Shown here piece after piece: positions 13,042-25,275 of a stretch of DNA of 64,000 bases; position 1 is the stretch's first letter; each line of letters begins with the position of its first letter. The stretch is from Cephalotus follicularis (Eukaryota; Streptophyta; Magnoliopsida; Oxalidales; Cephalotaceae). The notes beneath the pieces are model-generated. The model made no database searches, was not told where the DNA came from, and was given only the letters and a program-made list of their open reading frames with translations. The stretch spans positions 80,969 to 144,968 of the forward strand of contig BDDD01002948.1 in NCBI GenBank assembly GCA_001972305.1. Reading direction: 5' to 3'. A program made the position numbers and the translations under genes.

Positions 13042-14721
13042 ATGGCATCCCAAATGAATATAAACATAGGATTAGAAGGATCATCCATTACTAGACCTCC
13101 TTTCTTTGACGGAAATAACTATAGTTTTTGGAAGACCAGGATGACTATATTTTTACAATCCTTAGACTATCAATTATGGCATATTGTTGTAAATGGTCCT
13201 AGGATGCCCACAAGAACAATAGAAGGAGTAGTCTCTCCTAAACCTGAAAAAGAGTATAATGATAATGATTTTAGAATGTTGCAATTAAATTCTAAAGCTA
13301 AACATGTTCTATTTTGTGTCGTTGGCCCTAATGAATTTAATCGGATATCCTCTTGTGATTCGGAAAAAGAAATGTGGGATTTATTTGAAGTCACATATGA
13401 AGGCACGAATCAAGTAAAAGAATAAAAAATTAGCATGCTTCTTCATGAATACGAATTATTTTTTATGCATGAAAATGAGAGTATTAGTGATATGTTTACT
13501 CACTTTACTACCATTATTAATTCTCTTAAGAATCTTGTCAAATCATATTCTAACCAAGAACTTGTTAGAAAAATCTTAAGATGCTTGCCGAAGAGTTGGA
13601 CTCCAAAGGTGACGGCAATTGAGGAGGCTAAGGACCTTTCCACTCTCCCTCTTGAGCAGCTCCTTGGCTCCTTGATGACACATGAGACAACGATGAAGAG
13701 TCATGAGCATGTGGAAGTCAAGAAGAAGAAGTCAATTGCTCTAAAAGCCTCAAAGGAAGAAAGCGAAAGTGATGAAGATGGAGATGTGGCACTTATAACT
13801 TCCCAATTCAAGAAGTTTCTCAAAAGTCAAAAGGGCAAGAAGGCTTTAAAGAAGTTCCCTCACAATATAGAATCAAGCAAGAAGGAAGAGCCAACTTGCT
13901 ATGAATGCAAAAAGCCGGGCCATTTCAAAAACGAGTGCCCAAATCTTAAGAAGAAAGAAAAATTCATCAAAGAGCATTCCAAGAAGAAGAAAGCACTGGT
14001 AGCTACTTGGGATGATAGTGATCTCTCAAACTCCGAAGAAAGTGGAAGTGATGAAGAAGTTGTAAATTTTGCTCTCATGGCTTTCGAAGAAGATACAAGT
14101 GAAGATGAAAGTGAAAATGAGGTAAATTTTACTTTTGATGAGTCGCAAAATGCCTATGAGAAATTGTATGTTGAATATGAAAATATTTGTTTAAAGAACA
14201 AATCTCTAAAGAAAAATGCTATTTCTATGTCTAACGAATTAGAAACTCTAAAGAGTGAAAATAGCAAATATGTGAACGAAATTGAATCTCTAAAGGATAA
14301 AAATAGCTTCTATATGATTGAGATTGACATTTTAAATGTTTCTTCAAAATTATCAATTGACTCAATTAAAGAAAATGAAAAACTGAAAATTGAGATTGAT
14401 GCCTTGAAGAAATCTTTTTCTATTTTTTCAAATAGTAGTGCTAAATTGGATAATCTTTTAGGTCTTCAAAGGTGTGTGTTTGACAAAGCCGGTCTTGGCT
14501 TTGAAGAAATGAAAAATATCAAACATTTTAAGAATTTCTTTGTTAAAAAAAATGAGCCTAAAATTGTTTGCAATTATTGTGGTAGATTAGGACATATTAC
14601 TACTTCTTGCATCTATAGAAATAATCTTTGCTATGGTAAAACTAGAAAGATTTGGGTTCCAAAAGGAACTTTTGTGACTAACTTGCAAGGACCCAAGTTC
14701 AAATGGGTACCAAAAGCTTAA
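13042..14721 (+). pseudogene. gag: Sirevirus-type gag with one stop
   Basis: One frame of 560 codons with a single stop at 13423-13425. N-terminal copia gag domain (ITRPPFFDGNNYSFWKTRM, then WDLFEVTYEGTNQVKE, then SMLLHEYELF and LPKSWTPKVTAIEEAKDL). Zinc knuckle CYECKKPGHFKNEC near 13900, an acidic Ser/Asp/Glu-rich stretch at about 14010-14130, a Lys/Glu/Asn-rich predicted coiled coil at about 14150-14450, and a second knuckle CNYCGRLGHITTSC near 14570. The end reads WVPKGTFVTNLQGPKFKWVP, as in the gag-pol joint of Sireviruses, but then stops; no pol follows. With one substitution at 13423 it would be a full-length gag, so this copy decayed late. Confidence 0.9.
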
Positions 14722-15271
14722 ACCTTGTTTTTGTAGGTGTACTTGGAGTTAATTTCAAGATGGTCAAGTACACAAGCTTATGTGAGAAAGCTTTAGTTGA
14801 GGGGGAGGTATTGATATAATGTTGATAATAATAATGTTTCTTTTAAATCTTTTAATTAGTATCATTTTATCCTTCAATTGGTATCTTTCAATAGGTATCC
14901 CTTTAAAATTGTTTAATTGGTATCAAATTTTAGACATTATCTTTTTGATGCTAACAAAAAGGGGGAGAATGCTTTATGCTTAGGAAAAATTGATAGCTTA
15001 TGCTAAGGGGAGCTAGATATGAAAATGTGCTATTAATAAAGAATGTGTTAAGGGGGAGATTATGGTAAAAAGATGAGCTAGATAAGATTTACTTGCATAA
15101 ATCGTTATTTTGAAAAATGAATATTAGATATCATATTAAGGGGGAGTCTATCTAGAGTTTTTAAGTTGGTATCTAAAGATGGTCTTATCATTCACTTGTA
15201 CTTTGGCTTTGAAATGTCATATATTTTTCCATAATGAAGCAAATTTTTGTAATCATCAAAAAGGGGGAGAT
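14722..15271 (+). other. Multiple polypurine-tract region of G
   Basis: About 550 bp without an ORF. Purine boxes of the form AAGGGGGAG or GAGGGGGAGG recur at about 14799, 14959, 15015, 15051, 15139 and 15259; the last (AAAAAGGGGGAGAT) abuts the right LTR and is the functional polypurine tract by position. Repeated PPT-like boxes upstream of the 3' LTR are a known mark of Sireviruses. Confidence 0.8.
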
Positions 15272-16272
15272 TGTTGACTTTGAGTCTCAATCCTAAGTTT
15301 TAATGATTACAAATTTGCATTTAACTGTGTTACTTTCTGTGCAAGAAAATAAAGAAACAAAATAAAGAAGTGCAGAAACAGGACAAAGCGCCGATGGTCA
15401 CAATCAAAGCGTCAGCGGTTTGGTCCAAGGCGTCAACGCCTGAGAAGCGTATATCTGCGGTTAAAACCAGCGAAGTGCAAAATCAGTTGAAGAACTCAAA
15501 GTGGCGACGCTTAGGAGTAAAGCGTCAGCGCTTTATGCCAAAGAGTCGAGTCCCAGATTAAAGCGCTGACAGACAGTGCGAGAAAATTCAAAATCAACTC
15601 ATAACGGTAACCTAAGCGCCGACGCTTTAGGCAACACCGTCGACGCTTTGGACGGCTGGAACAATGATAGAATTCGTTTTAAAGAGCCGTTTTTTATGCA
15701 ACAACTTTCAAGACTTCTCCAATGGCTATATTTCTTCACCAATGGCTAGAATCTAAATGAAGCTATATATAGAGGTCAAGAAACAAGATTTAAAAGACTT
15801 GGAAAACAACTCTTGAACATCCAATGACAAAAGCTCAAACTTGCACATCTACAAAGAGAAGAACATCAAGCTTTTGTTTACACTTTCATATCCAAAGCTT
15901 GTAACTAGCTATCACTTTCATATCCAACCTTCAAGAGGTTATTTGTAAACCCCAACCAATCCTTTTTCTCTTACATTGTAAAAGAGGGGAGTGAACCCTT
16001 GTAAGGTGTTTGATTGATTTGCACCCGGAACCGAAAATCAAGTGTAAGGTGGTTTTGCTTTGATTTGCACCCGCAAGCCGAAATCAAAGGTTTCTAGTGG
16101 TATCTAGTGGAATCTCAAGGGGTTCTTGAGAAAGTGGACGTAGGCACGGATTTTGCCGAACAACTATAAATCGTTTGCACACTCTCTATCCCTTATCTCT
16201 TTAATTATACTTGTATTACTTGTTCTTGTGTGATTATTTATATTCATAGTTTAATTTTGTTAATTCCACAAA
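15272..16272 (+). repeat. Right LTR of G, 3' clipped
   Basis: Parallel to the left LTR from TGTTGACTTTGAG until TAATTCCACAAA at 16272, then it changes into LTR D2. About 50 bp of the LTR end are missing. Confidence 0.85.
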
Positions 16273-18846
16273 CAAAGAGTGAATGCTTGGGTTGGTTTGA
16301 AATACAATTTGGCAAACAAATTTAAGGAACCCAAAAATCAGCTCAAACAGCAGACTGTCACAGGGTAACAGTCGACTGTCTGATGCGTGGTGTGACAGTC
16401 GACTGCCTGTTGAAGACAGTCGACTGGAATGGTACAGAACATGTGTCTGTACATGCATGTGATACGCAGCCAAGGGAAGTGCATGATGGAGAGGTGTCAT
16501 GCGAGACAGCAGCTGCCATAACATGCAGGAGGAGTGCCCTGCATGTGCTCTGCAGACCTGCTAACCTGTAAACATAAGAATTGGAGTAATTAAAGTGAGA
16601 GGAAGTTACGCATGTGAGAGAGAGAAGGGAGAAAATTTTAAATGACAAAGCTAAAGAATGAAAACGGGATTGTGAATACTTTTCCCTTATAAACAGAGGC
16701 TGCCTGAGTGTTTTTAAATGACAAAGCTAAAGAATTGCATGTTAAGGATTAGAGTGTTCAAGGAGACTTTGAAGCTTTGATTTTCCTGGTAAGTCCCTAA
16801 TCCGAATTCGTTTCCATGATTATAGGGATGATAGTTAAGTTACTGAATCTAAGTATAATAGCCACTGCCAACTTGATTAAGAGTTAATAAGTTGAAGTGA
16901 GATAGAAAGGGTAAATGGTTCAATAAGAGTTGAATTTATGAGCTAACGATGAGCTACTAGTTGGATATTAGGTTGTTACTGGATTAAACGTACTAATGTT
17001 AGTAATATATATCCACAGTTGACATGAGAACGAATGATTAAACCTGGGAATTAAGATGAAATGAGAAGTTGTCGAAAAATTTGGAAGTGAGACTTAATGG
17101 ATTATTGATAAGCTATTGTTGGGACTTGTAGTTGTAACGAGAGGATTACTTAGACTTACTGGTATTAATGCATATATCTGTAAACATGCAATGATATAGA
17201 TTAAATCCTGCTGAGATTGGAAGATTGATTTGGTAAAGGAGCTTTGGACATTACAGAGAAAGATCAATCCAAATTGATCTCGAGATAGCGTTTAAGGTAG
17301 GGGTAATGACATGTTTTGGAAGATATATTATATGCATATCATGTATGGTTAATTTTCTGTTTGATTGCCTGTGTTGATTGGGTTAGTATTTGGACATTGA
17401 AATGCATACCCTGCTACTGCCTGCTCTTTTCTGGGCAAAGCAGTTGACTGTTCTTCATGACAGTCAACTACTCAAACGAACCAGTCGACTGTTAAGAACA
17501 AACAGTCGACTACTCAACCAAACAGCCGACTGTTCTTGGGAACAGCCGACTGTCCTGGGTTAAAATTCTGATACAGGCTCTGATTAGGCCTTAAATTGAA
17601 TGCAATTAACATGGCCTCCATATGGGATGACTGTGATAGTCAATCCTGGCCTTATATAATTACATTTCAGAATTTAAACTATGTATATACTCCTTGTGAG
17701 AATTTTTCAAGAATGACTAGGGCATACAATGACCTTATTGAACCCCTGGATTGTTACTGTGCTTACTGTTTTGCTGTATATGCTACTGTTATAATTAGTA
17801 TATACTGTTTTGGGTGTTCATTAACACCACTATTCCTTATTTTCAAATGATTGAACCAACTAGTGCTTTAAAGCACAAATATGAGTTCCTTACGGTTTTC
17901 AAATGGAAATGTATATTGTCAAATGATTACTGATTTTCCTCCAATGAGAGGTACTATTATTGTACTGAATATCGTTTTCCTCCTACGAGGTGTACGATTA
18001 CTGATTTGTTAAGTGTTTCTAAAGAAAACAACTTTTATATTGCATACTATTGATATATGTAATATTGTTATTGAATTGATTGAATTTTTTGTCTATGCTT
18101 AATGCCGTTAGTCGAGTGATGGCAGAGGTCACTGGCTACGGAGGTGATCCTATGTGCCAGGAGTTGGCTAGAGTATCCACCCAAACTTATCTACCTTGCA
18201 GATCTTATTTGTTAAACTGCCCGCTAACACCGGTAGTAAATGTTACCTGATCTATCATCTTCGGACTGTAGGGTGATAGATAGGTGGTGCGCAATTTGTG
18301 CTAGGAGGTAGCGACATGTGTCACCCAACCACAGTATGGATTGATTTTACCGTTGTGCGGTATTCTTGAATTGTATTGTCCATGGCCACTTGGCATGGTT
18401 GCTTATATATTGGAATACTTAATTATGTTATTTTCAATATAAAATGTCACACATGTTGCATTTGTATATTCTTTATCATGCATTATTCCTACTTAGCCAA
18501 GTGAGGACAACAGAATTTCAGATTAAGTGAAGGTATTCGGGAAGGCGCGTTGTTGAAGCTTGGAGAGCTTTGATCTACTGACGGCTGTTATTTTATGTTG
18601 CATTGTAATTGTCATGAACGATTCGCACTCCGTTGTTGTTGTTGCACTTTCTTTATGTATAAGGATATTGTTGGATTGTACGAGCACGTAGTATGGGCTG
18701 CGTGCGGATGACTTTTATTTCATAAAATGGCTTATGGAATGCTTCTGCTTATATATTTGAATTGTTGATTGAGAATGCTGCATTATATTTATTTCTGATA
18801 TCACCACATATGTTGTCTAAATGTAATGGAATAATGGGGTGTGATA
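16273..18846 (+). repeat. LTR D2 (right LTR of D), 5' clipped
   Basis: Alignment with D3 (62432 onward) shows the first ~140 bp of the LTR are missing. It contains CAGTCGACTG-like motifs at about 16345-16430 and 17440-17555, TATAAA at 16688, and ends TGTGATA at 18846. The 84-residue open frame at 17596-17850, also present in D1, has no counterpart in D3 and is not called as a gene. Confidence 0.85.
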
Positions 18847-19584
18847 GATATGATATGACGCCATGTGATTTGGCGGTGATATGAGACTATGGCAGATGTA
18901 CCAGTATTCCTCGGATATTATACTATTTTTATGGGCACATACCTTGATTTTTCATTGATGATCATGTCTTATTTCTTGACATTCATGTGTATTGATTTTC
19001 TTGTTAGCCTATCTCTTGGTAGTGTATTGATTTGATCATTGATATTGTTCCATGGATTCCTGTGTTATTACCTTGATGAGTTTGAGCGTTCTTTTATGGT
19101 GCCATGATAGTTTTTCTTTTCTTTTATTTATTGATTCTACCCAATATGAGTTTATATTCTTGATCATGGCATATTCCTTTCAGCGCATCCAATTTTTTAT
19201 GGATGCAACAAGGAATGTTTTGTTCTCACTCACTTAGTCACTTGGACTAACCCCCTCATAGTGTTTTGTTTTCAGATGAGATAGCAGAGGATGATCCACC
19301 TGATCCACCAGCCCTGAAGTAGTTAAAGGTAGACCACATGAATCAGGCACCTCATGTTGGCAGTTTTGCCCAACCTCACATGCATGATTTGGGACATTTG
19401 GGCATATTTTTGGATTGTATATATTTTCTTATGGTTATATATGAGATAGTAATTGTTGATTTATGATTTCCTTGAGAATTATATGATCGTATAGTAATTA
19501 TGATGAAATCAGGCATAATTTGATAAGCCTGTAATGAATAGAACTAGAATGAACTACGGATTCGTCCTTCGGGAGTGTGGAAAT
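18847..19584 (+). repeat. LTR fragment E, left part (A-family relative)
   Basis: Segments match the LTR of solo A and of A2: TATGACGCCATGTGATTTGG at about 18855, TTGATTCTACC near 19128, CTCACTTAGTCACTTGGACTAACC near 19226 and CCTTCGGGAGTGTG near 19567. It lacks the 19-bp periodic array that A and A2 carry between the last two landmarks. Its 5' part was lost or lies beyond element D, and it is interrupted by B1. Confidence 0.7.
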
Positions 19585-22354
19585 TGTGGCGACCCGTCCC
19601 TCTGTGTAAACACCCCGAACGACTCGCCCGACAGGAAGGAGGAATTTCCTATCTCCTATAAGCCAAACAAACCGAAACTCACCGTTTAACTAAAGGGACC
19701 GCAACAACCACACTACTCATCATACCTCAACAACGAGAAAACAACACAAGGCCCGGGGCAGACGTCAAAACACACTGCTGAGAAGAGCCACTCTCCTCTG
19801 CCAAGCGCACGCAAGGAAAACAAAAAGGAATTCTCGAGCGCAAGGAAGGCTAACCCATCTAATCTACGCCAAGCCTGGGATCATCGAGAGGGCCCGAGGA
19901 CAAACACTGAACACGGGGCCACTACCGAGGTCCCCACCAACGTCCATCTTACTCTAGGGAGATAAGATCTCACCTCGACCAAGCACCCAAGAAAAACACT
20001 AGGGTTCACATAGCAAGACACCTCTAGGGACCTAACTAGTCTGAGGTTAAGAAGCCAGCAAAACTGAGGAAAACCTCCTGCTCTCTTTCTCTTAACGTTG
20101 CGTCGTAGGTCCGTGGACAAACCCCCGAGGAGAAACACTGGGGTTTCACCAAGACCAAGGCTGAGGAGACTTACTCCTCTGCCCTAGGGGACAAAACCCT
20201 CCAACTCTCATGTCGTCCCTACACCCAACCACATAGCTTATAACAACAGATGCACAAGGGTACAATCCCGGACAAGAATGCTGAGGACACATAAATCCAT
20301 AAATGTTCAAACATGTTACAAAAGAAGGTTTACAAACATAGACATTAACAATTCTGTACAAAACCCCATGAATGTCCCCAAACGCATGAATGTAGCCCAT
20401 GGCCGATGAGCTATCCTAAGGTGCGGCGTCAGCGTCTACCTCTTCAACACGCTATCCCAACTGTAGATCTCAAGAAAACTTCAGCCCTGCTTCCTCTGCA
20501 CACAAAAAAATTTGAGGGGGGATTAGACCAATAGACTAGTGAGGAAGACCACGGAACATCCAAACAACCGACTACTACCGGGGCGCCAACAACCAAGGTA
20601 AACATACAACAAAACAAACAGAGGTGAATATGCACAAGGATATCAACAGTAAAAAGGAAGACTGAGGAGACGTCAGAGCTACCAACTCAATGACTGACCT
20701 CAAGGAAATGAGGTATGTACAGGTTATATCAAATAATCCAAAGATCCGAGGATCAACAAAATGATAAAACTCCAAGGATCAACATTTATCAAAGGACTAC
20801 TGCCGCTGTATCAATCACAAGCACATTCCACACACGCATAGGCACACATCATACTCACAGACTTCCATAGCCGGAACCACCTCGGCAACATACATAACAG
20901 CTACGTTGACTTCATCAACGCGGTCATGGGCTACAGGACTGTTCACATCCCTCACACACGCATGTAGATACCCACTCCATAGCATCGTATGAACATCGAA
21001 TGAAGGGCTACGCAAGCACTCCTTCTTCGGCAATCACACGTTTGGCGCACTTCACTACATAATCATAGATCGAGGGGCTACGCAAGCACTCCCTCCTCGG
21101 CAATCACGAGCTCAACACTACACTATATGAACATCGACCGAGGAGCTACCTCATCGGCAATCATACAGCGCTAGTCTCGTCCAAGGGGCCCGCGTATCAC
21201 CGCTCGGCTCCACCGTTGTTCAGAAGTCAAAGGAGAACATCGGCTGAGAGGTAAGTGTATAACCACTTAGACCATCTCTACCGGCAATCTCGTGCTAGAG
21301 GACTCTATCATGACCAAACCAAGGAAGTAGCGGATCCTCGGCTACCCTCATACGCAACATTCTGTCATAGACCAACGAAATGGGCAGATCCGGGTATGGA
21401 ACCCAGGCGCAGTCACACTCAACAGTTCATTTTTGACAATGGCACTGCTAAATGGAATCGGGATCGAATGCCCACTCCGCTGCCCGCCATAACCAGTCTC
21501 ATACACATCCAAGAACCAGTAACCAGTATCCAGGGACACCAATACATGATATCAAGACGGCAATGAAATACATGAACATGAAAGGGAAAGCAACCAGTTC
21601 AACCCAACATTCAGTCCTCTGCCAAGGATAACGTATTTCACCGGCAACAACATAAGACCACAGGGAAAAGGAATCCCAGTCAAACGATATCAAGTAAAAT
21701 AGGCATATTGAAGAATAACTCTCAGTATCAATTGATAGAAAGAAAGAACAATCCCACTCATAGTATCAATAGCTTCCTCGGCTAGCTTCCTTGTTGCGCA
21801 GACTCCGTGCTTGGATCTTCCTCTACAAGACCAACACACAACAACGCTTAGCCACCTTGAAAGGATGTCTCTCGGGTCATGCATGTACCACACATAACAA
21901 TGAAAGCCAAAACAAAGCTCTTCGTCGGTCTCGCAGACCGTTACTGCAACCACCAAGCCGCGCTCCACACAGACAGAGGAGGACACTCACCTGCCAGACG
22001 CGTAGACGGGTGAAGGAAGTTCAAACCTCAACTGGCGCTCAAGCTTCAGGGAAGCGAAGAAGAAGAAGAAGAAGGAAAATGAAAGCTTTCTCCCTCAAAA
22101 ATGCTTCTGGCGTGAGAGGATGGAGTGACTGATGGCCATTCTACCAAGTCAAACCCAAAAGCCAAGCTTCCGCAACAAGCTTTGCACATATCCCCAAAAC
22201 CAATCAACATCTCTTAATCACACATCAACTAAAGCAATACCATGGGGCCTTCACCAGTCCAAGCCGACCACCACCAAGGAGAAAAAGAAAAAAAATAGTT
22301 TTTCCCCCGAGGCCCAAACATCAATTTTTCAAAGAAATAATGCGGGTCATCATA
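19585..22354 (-). repeat. Solo LTR B1 of Tekay-type family B
   Basis: 2770 bp matching the LTRs of element B (27316-29926, and 39247-39907 plus 49799-51765). The ends are TGTGGCGACCC on the left and GGGTCATCATA on the right (plus strand), so it reads on the minus strand. The direct repeat GAAAT flanks it at 19580-19584 and 22355-22359. There is no primer site, PPT or internal region, which fits recombination between two LTRs. The small open frames inside are not conserved in the other copies. Confidence 0.9.
20990..21180. repeat. ~70-bp tandem repeat in family B LTRs
   Basis: Three degenerate units contain GAACATCGA..., then GAGGGGCTACGCAAGCACTC and CCTCGGCAATCA. The same array is found in the other B LTRs near 28560-28740 and 50395-50580. 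Confidence 0.75.
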
Positions 22355-22359
22355 GAAAT

Positions 22360-22629
22360 TATAAACTGTGATTTCTTACAGGTGAAATTTTTTTAAAATG
22401 TCCATTTTTAGGGGGAACTCTTGCAGTTTTTCTGCAGAAATTCCACCATATTTAATGGACAAATAAATAGATAATTATTATAGATATTGAATTAAAATAG
22501 CAATAATATGGCTAAGGAGGTCAGGAATGAAATAAATTGGTGGGTGCTAGGTTATAAAAGGATTGTTGGTATGTTATGTTGTAAGGATAAAAAGATTCAA
22601 TAAGTGATTAAAATTGATAAAGATGGTCT
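22360..22629 (+). repeat. LTR fragment E, right part, up to the gap
   Basis: Resumes with TATAAACTGTG, which matches the A2 sequence directly after its GGGAGTGTG landmark, confirming that B1 interrupted one LTR. Similarity fades within about 60 bp and I recognise nothing in the rest, an AT-rich stretch of about 200 bp before the assembly gap. Confidence 0.5.
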
Positions 22630-23077
22630 NNNNNNNNNNNNNNNNNNNNNNNNNNNNNNNNNNNNNNNNNNNNNNNNNNNNNNNNNNNNNNNNNNNNNNN
22701 NNNNNNNNNNNNNNNNNNNNNNNNNNNNNNNNNNNNNNNNNNNNNNNNNNNNNNNNNNNNNNNNNNNNNNNNNNNNNNNNNNNNNNNNNNNNNNNNNNNN
22801 NNNNNNNNNNNNNNNNNNNNNNNNNNNNNNNNNNNNNNNNNNNNNNNNNNNNNNNNNNNNNNNNNNNNNNNNNNNNNNNNNNNNNNNNNNNNNNNNNNNN
22901 NNNNNNNNNNNNNNNNNNNNNNNNNNNNNNNNNNNNNNNNNNNNNNNNNNNNNNNNNNNNNNNNNNNNNNNNNNNNNNNNNNNNNNNNNNNNNNNNNNNN
23001 NNNNNNNNNNNNNNNNNNNNNNNNNNNNNNNNNNNNNNNNNNNNNNNNNNNNNNNNNNNNNNNNNNNNNNNNNNNNN
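22630..23077. other. Assembly gap, 448 N
   Basis: A run of N lies between LTR fragment E and the first recognisable pararetroviral codons. The left end of the pararetrovirus is hidden in or near it. Open frames drawn across it are not real. Confidence 0.98.
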
Positions 23078-23720
23078 AATATTCGAACAGCATGGTATGA
23101 GTACATGATTAAAATCAAAGCTCATGTTATATTTTTCGATTATTTATCAATTTATAAAAATCAACAAGAAAATAAAAAATATTTTGAAGAAGAAAAATTC
23201 CCTGAGAATAAAAAAAATTTCAACAGAAAAAATTATTAAAGAAAACGACACACCAAACATTCAAGATAATGAAAAACAAACTATTTGTATGATAAATACT
23301 GATAAACAAAAGAAATCGAATTTATTACTAAAATTAGCTGATAAAATTGATGACCCAGATTTAAAAGGAGAATACTTACTAAAATTAAAAGATTTAATAA
23401 CAAATGAACCATCAACATCAATTAGTCAACCTTACACATTACAAAAAATATTTCAAAATTTTGAAAATCCACCATCACAAAATATAACCTTACAAGATTT
23501 ACAAAAAGAAATTAAAGAAACTAAACAAGAATTACAAAAAATTACACAAAAAATAGAGAAACAAATTATAAATTTAGAACAAATATTATTACAAAAACAT
23601 TCGTCTTCCTCTTCTTCTGATAAAGAAATTAAACCAATTGACCATATTAATTTAGAAGACCAAGAAGAAACATCAACCAAATTTATTCATTTAATAGAAA
23701 GAATAACTTATCAAAAATGA
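23078..23720 (+). pseudogene. Pararetroviral polyprotein, region before protease (coiled coil)
   Basis: The translation begins directly after the gap with NIRTAWYEYMIKIKAH; a change of frame is needed near 23150-23210 to enter the following open frame. That frame is rich in Lys, Glu, Gln and Asn, with LLLKLADKIDDPDLKGEYLL (~23325) and a run of LQKEIKETKQELQKITQ (~23495) that should form a coiled coil, then a Ser stretch. Such a segment lies between capsid and protease in petuvirus-like genomes. It ends at a single TGA (23718-23720) and the protease continues in the same frame. Confidence 0.65.
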
Positions 23721-24020
23721 CACATTAACATTACCATCACATTACAATGTTCTTTTAAACTCCAAACAACTGCCCTAATAGACTCAGATGCACAAATGAA
23801 TTGTATACAAGAAGGATTAATTCCAACAAAGTATTTTGCAAAAACTAAACAAAGGTTATCTACTGCTAACGGTGAAAATCTTAGAGTTAAATTCAAAATT
23901 TCTGATGTCCTTATCTGTAATGAAGGTATTTGCATAAAACAATCATTTATCTTAGTTAAAGACTTATACATAGGAATAATCCTAGGTCAACCATTTTTAG
24001 AAATTATTAAACCATTTTAA
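23721..24020 (+). pseudogene. Pararetroviral aspartic protease, active site changed
   Basis: A retropepsin-like fold: ALIDSDA at about 23772-23792 stands where D(S/T)GA is expected, so the Gly is replaced by Asp. Later GIILGQPFLEI (~23972) matches the usual second protease motif. In frame with the preceding coiled-coil region; TAA at 24018 ends it. Confidence 0.75.
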
Positions 24021-24059
24021 GTAAAAACTGAAGGAATTACAACAAATTTATTTCAACAA

Positions 24060-24780
24060 AAAATTCTATTTGCTTTTAATGAAAAACCCATTACTAAAGA
24101 TGTTGGACCACAGGAAACGACATATGATGTCCTTACCATATGAAAAAGATTTTATTGAACAAAACATTCCCACTAAAACAAAACCAATTCATATGACTTA
24201 TGAATTAATTCATGAATTATTAACTAGGCATAGCAAACCCCTTTGAAATTATGCAGTCTTTTATGTCAATTCAGGAACACCAAGATTAGTCATAAATTAC
24301 AAACCATTAAATATTGTTAGGCATCCTATTCCAAACAAAAAAGATTTACTCAAAAGGTTAACTGAAGCAAAAACATTTTCAAATTTTGATTTAAAATTAG
24401 GATTCTGGTAAATACAGATCCAAGAAAATGCTAAATACAAAATATTTTCAACTATCCCTTTTAAACATTACGAACGGAATGTTATGTTATTTGATACTCC
24501 CAGCAAAATTATGAATGATATATTTATTCCATATTCATCATTTTCAATATATATATTGATAATATTTTAATATCTTCAACATCTATAGAACAACATTTTA
24601 AACACTTATATACTTTCTACAAAATCATTCAAATTAAAAGTTTAGTATTACCAAAAACAAAATTACAAAATTGTATCACACATAACCATCATATACCCAT
24701 TCAGAAATCCATTTTATTTAATGAAAAATTTCCAAACGTTATTGCTAATAAAAAACAATTACCAACTTTGTATTTATTAT
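24060..24780 (+). pseudogene. Pararetroviral reverse transcriptase, degenerate
   Basis: RT signatures appear in several frames: RLVINYKPLN near 24285, FDLKLGFW near 24388 followed by a stop, then the catalytic box at 24552-24563 reading YIDN instead of YIDD, so the second catalytic Asp is lost. The connection region (IEQHFKHLYTFYKII) follows and reaches about 24760. No RNase H motif follows; the text runs directly into ORF2, so a deletion probably removed RNase H. Confidence 0.8.
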
Positions 24781-25275
24781 TTTCTTTTATTTACAACAAT
24801 TCAATGTCTCCCAATTTAATACAAACCAGAGATTGGATAATTTGGCATTTGGACAACCTCTGTAGAAAATTACATCCATCTTCAAAATCACTATTATATA
24901 TGCTAAATGCAATTCAAGTCTATTATCAAACTCTGACTAAAAGAGAAAAGAGAATTTTAGCTTCCCAGCTCCTAATAGGGGATGAATCAATTGATAACCA
25001 TTTACAAACATTCAATGTGCTTGAAAAGGTTTTATGCACAAAACCATTAATGAACACTTTGTGTGCAAATCATCTCTTGAATAATCTTCCAAAACCTTTT
25101 TATGCGTATGACAAAATCCTCTCTTTTATTTTGCAAAGAATGGAAGAATTACCATTTCACGATGAAAATCTATATCTCATCGAGATGGAGAAAATTATAA
25201 ACAAAGAAAAATTTCTATCTCCCACAGAAATAAAACATTTTAGAGAAGAAAGATTCCTTTCTCCTATATAATTAA
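24781..25275 (+). pseudogene. Pararetroviral ORF2, 5' part (unknown function)
   Basis: Open from about 24768 to 25269 and not matched by any family I know. The text is hydrophilic, with LQTFNVLEKVLCTKPLMNT and then RMEELPFHDENLY. The last ~25 codons start a tandem peptide repeat of the type FLSPTEIKHFRE. Position after RT and before the promoter fits the extra ORF of Florendovirus-like genomes. It ends at the ATTAA target duplication of element A. Confidence 0.6.

Larger units (their letters stand above)
11949..16272 (+). mobile_element. Non-autonomous Sirevirus-like element G (gag only)
   Basis: LTRs of about 1.0 kb (11949-12986 and 15272-16272) both start TGTTGACTTTGAG. Between them are a tRNA-Met primer site, a gag of Sirevirus type and a long tract with repeated AAGGGGGAG purine boxes, but no protease, integrase or RT. 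The element sits in the integrase of D. The left flank is GATGA; the matching TSD on the right is missing because the right LTR lost about its last 50 bp together with the rest of D's pol. Confidence 0.9.
6095..18846 (+). mobile_element. Ty3-type retrotransposon D with nested element G
   Basis: Two long direct repeats (6095-8407 and 16273-18846) bracket gag, protease, RT, RNase H and the first part of an integrase, with a tRNA-Met primer site after the left LTR. The LTR ends TGTGACA (left) or TGTGATA (right). Both LTRs lack their 5' starts: the left is fused to Athila H and the right to the clipped LTR of G. Most of the integrase and everything up to the right LTR are deleted, so no polypurine tract or TSD can be read. 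A third LTR of the family (D3) is at 62432. Confidence 0.85.

Noticed and set aside
22574..23239. Several open frames of 160-210 codons on both strands
   Set aside because: They run through the 448-base N gap and have no real sequence in the middle.
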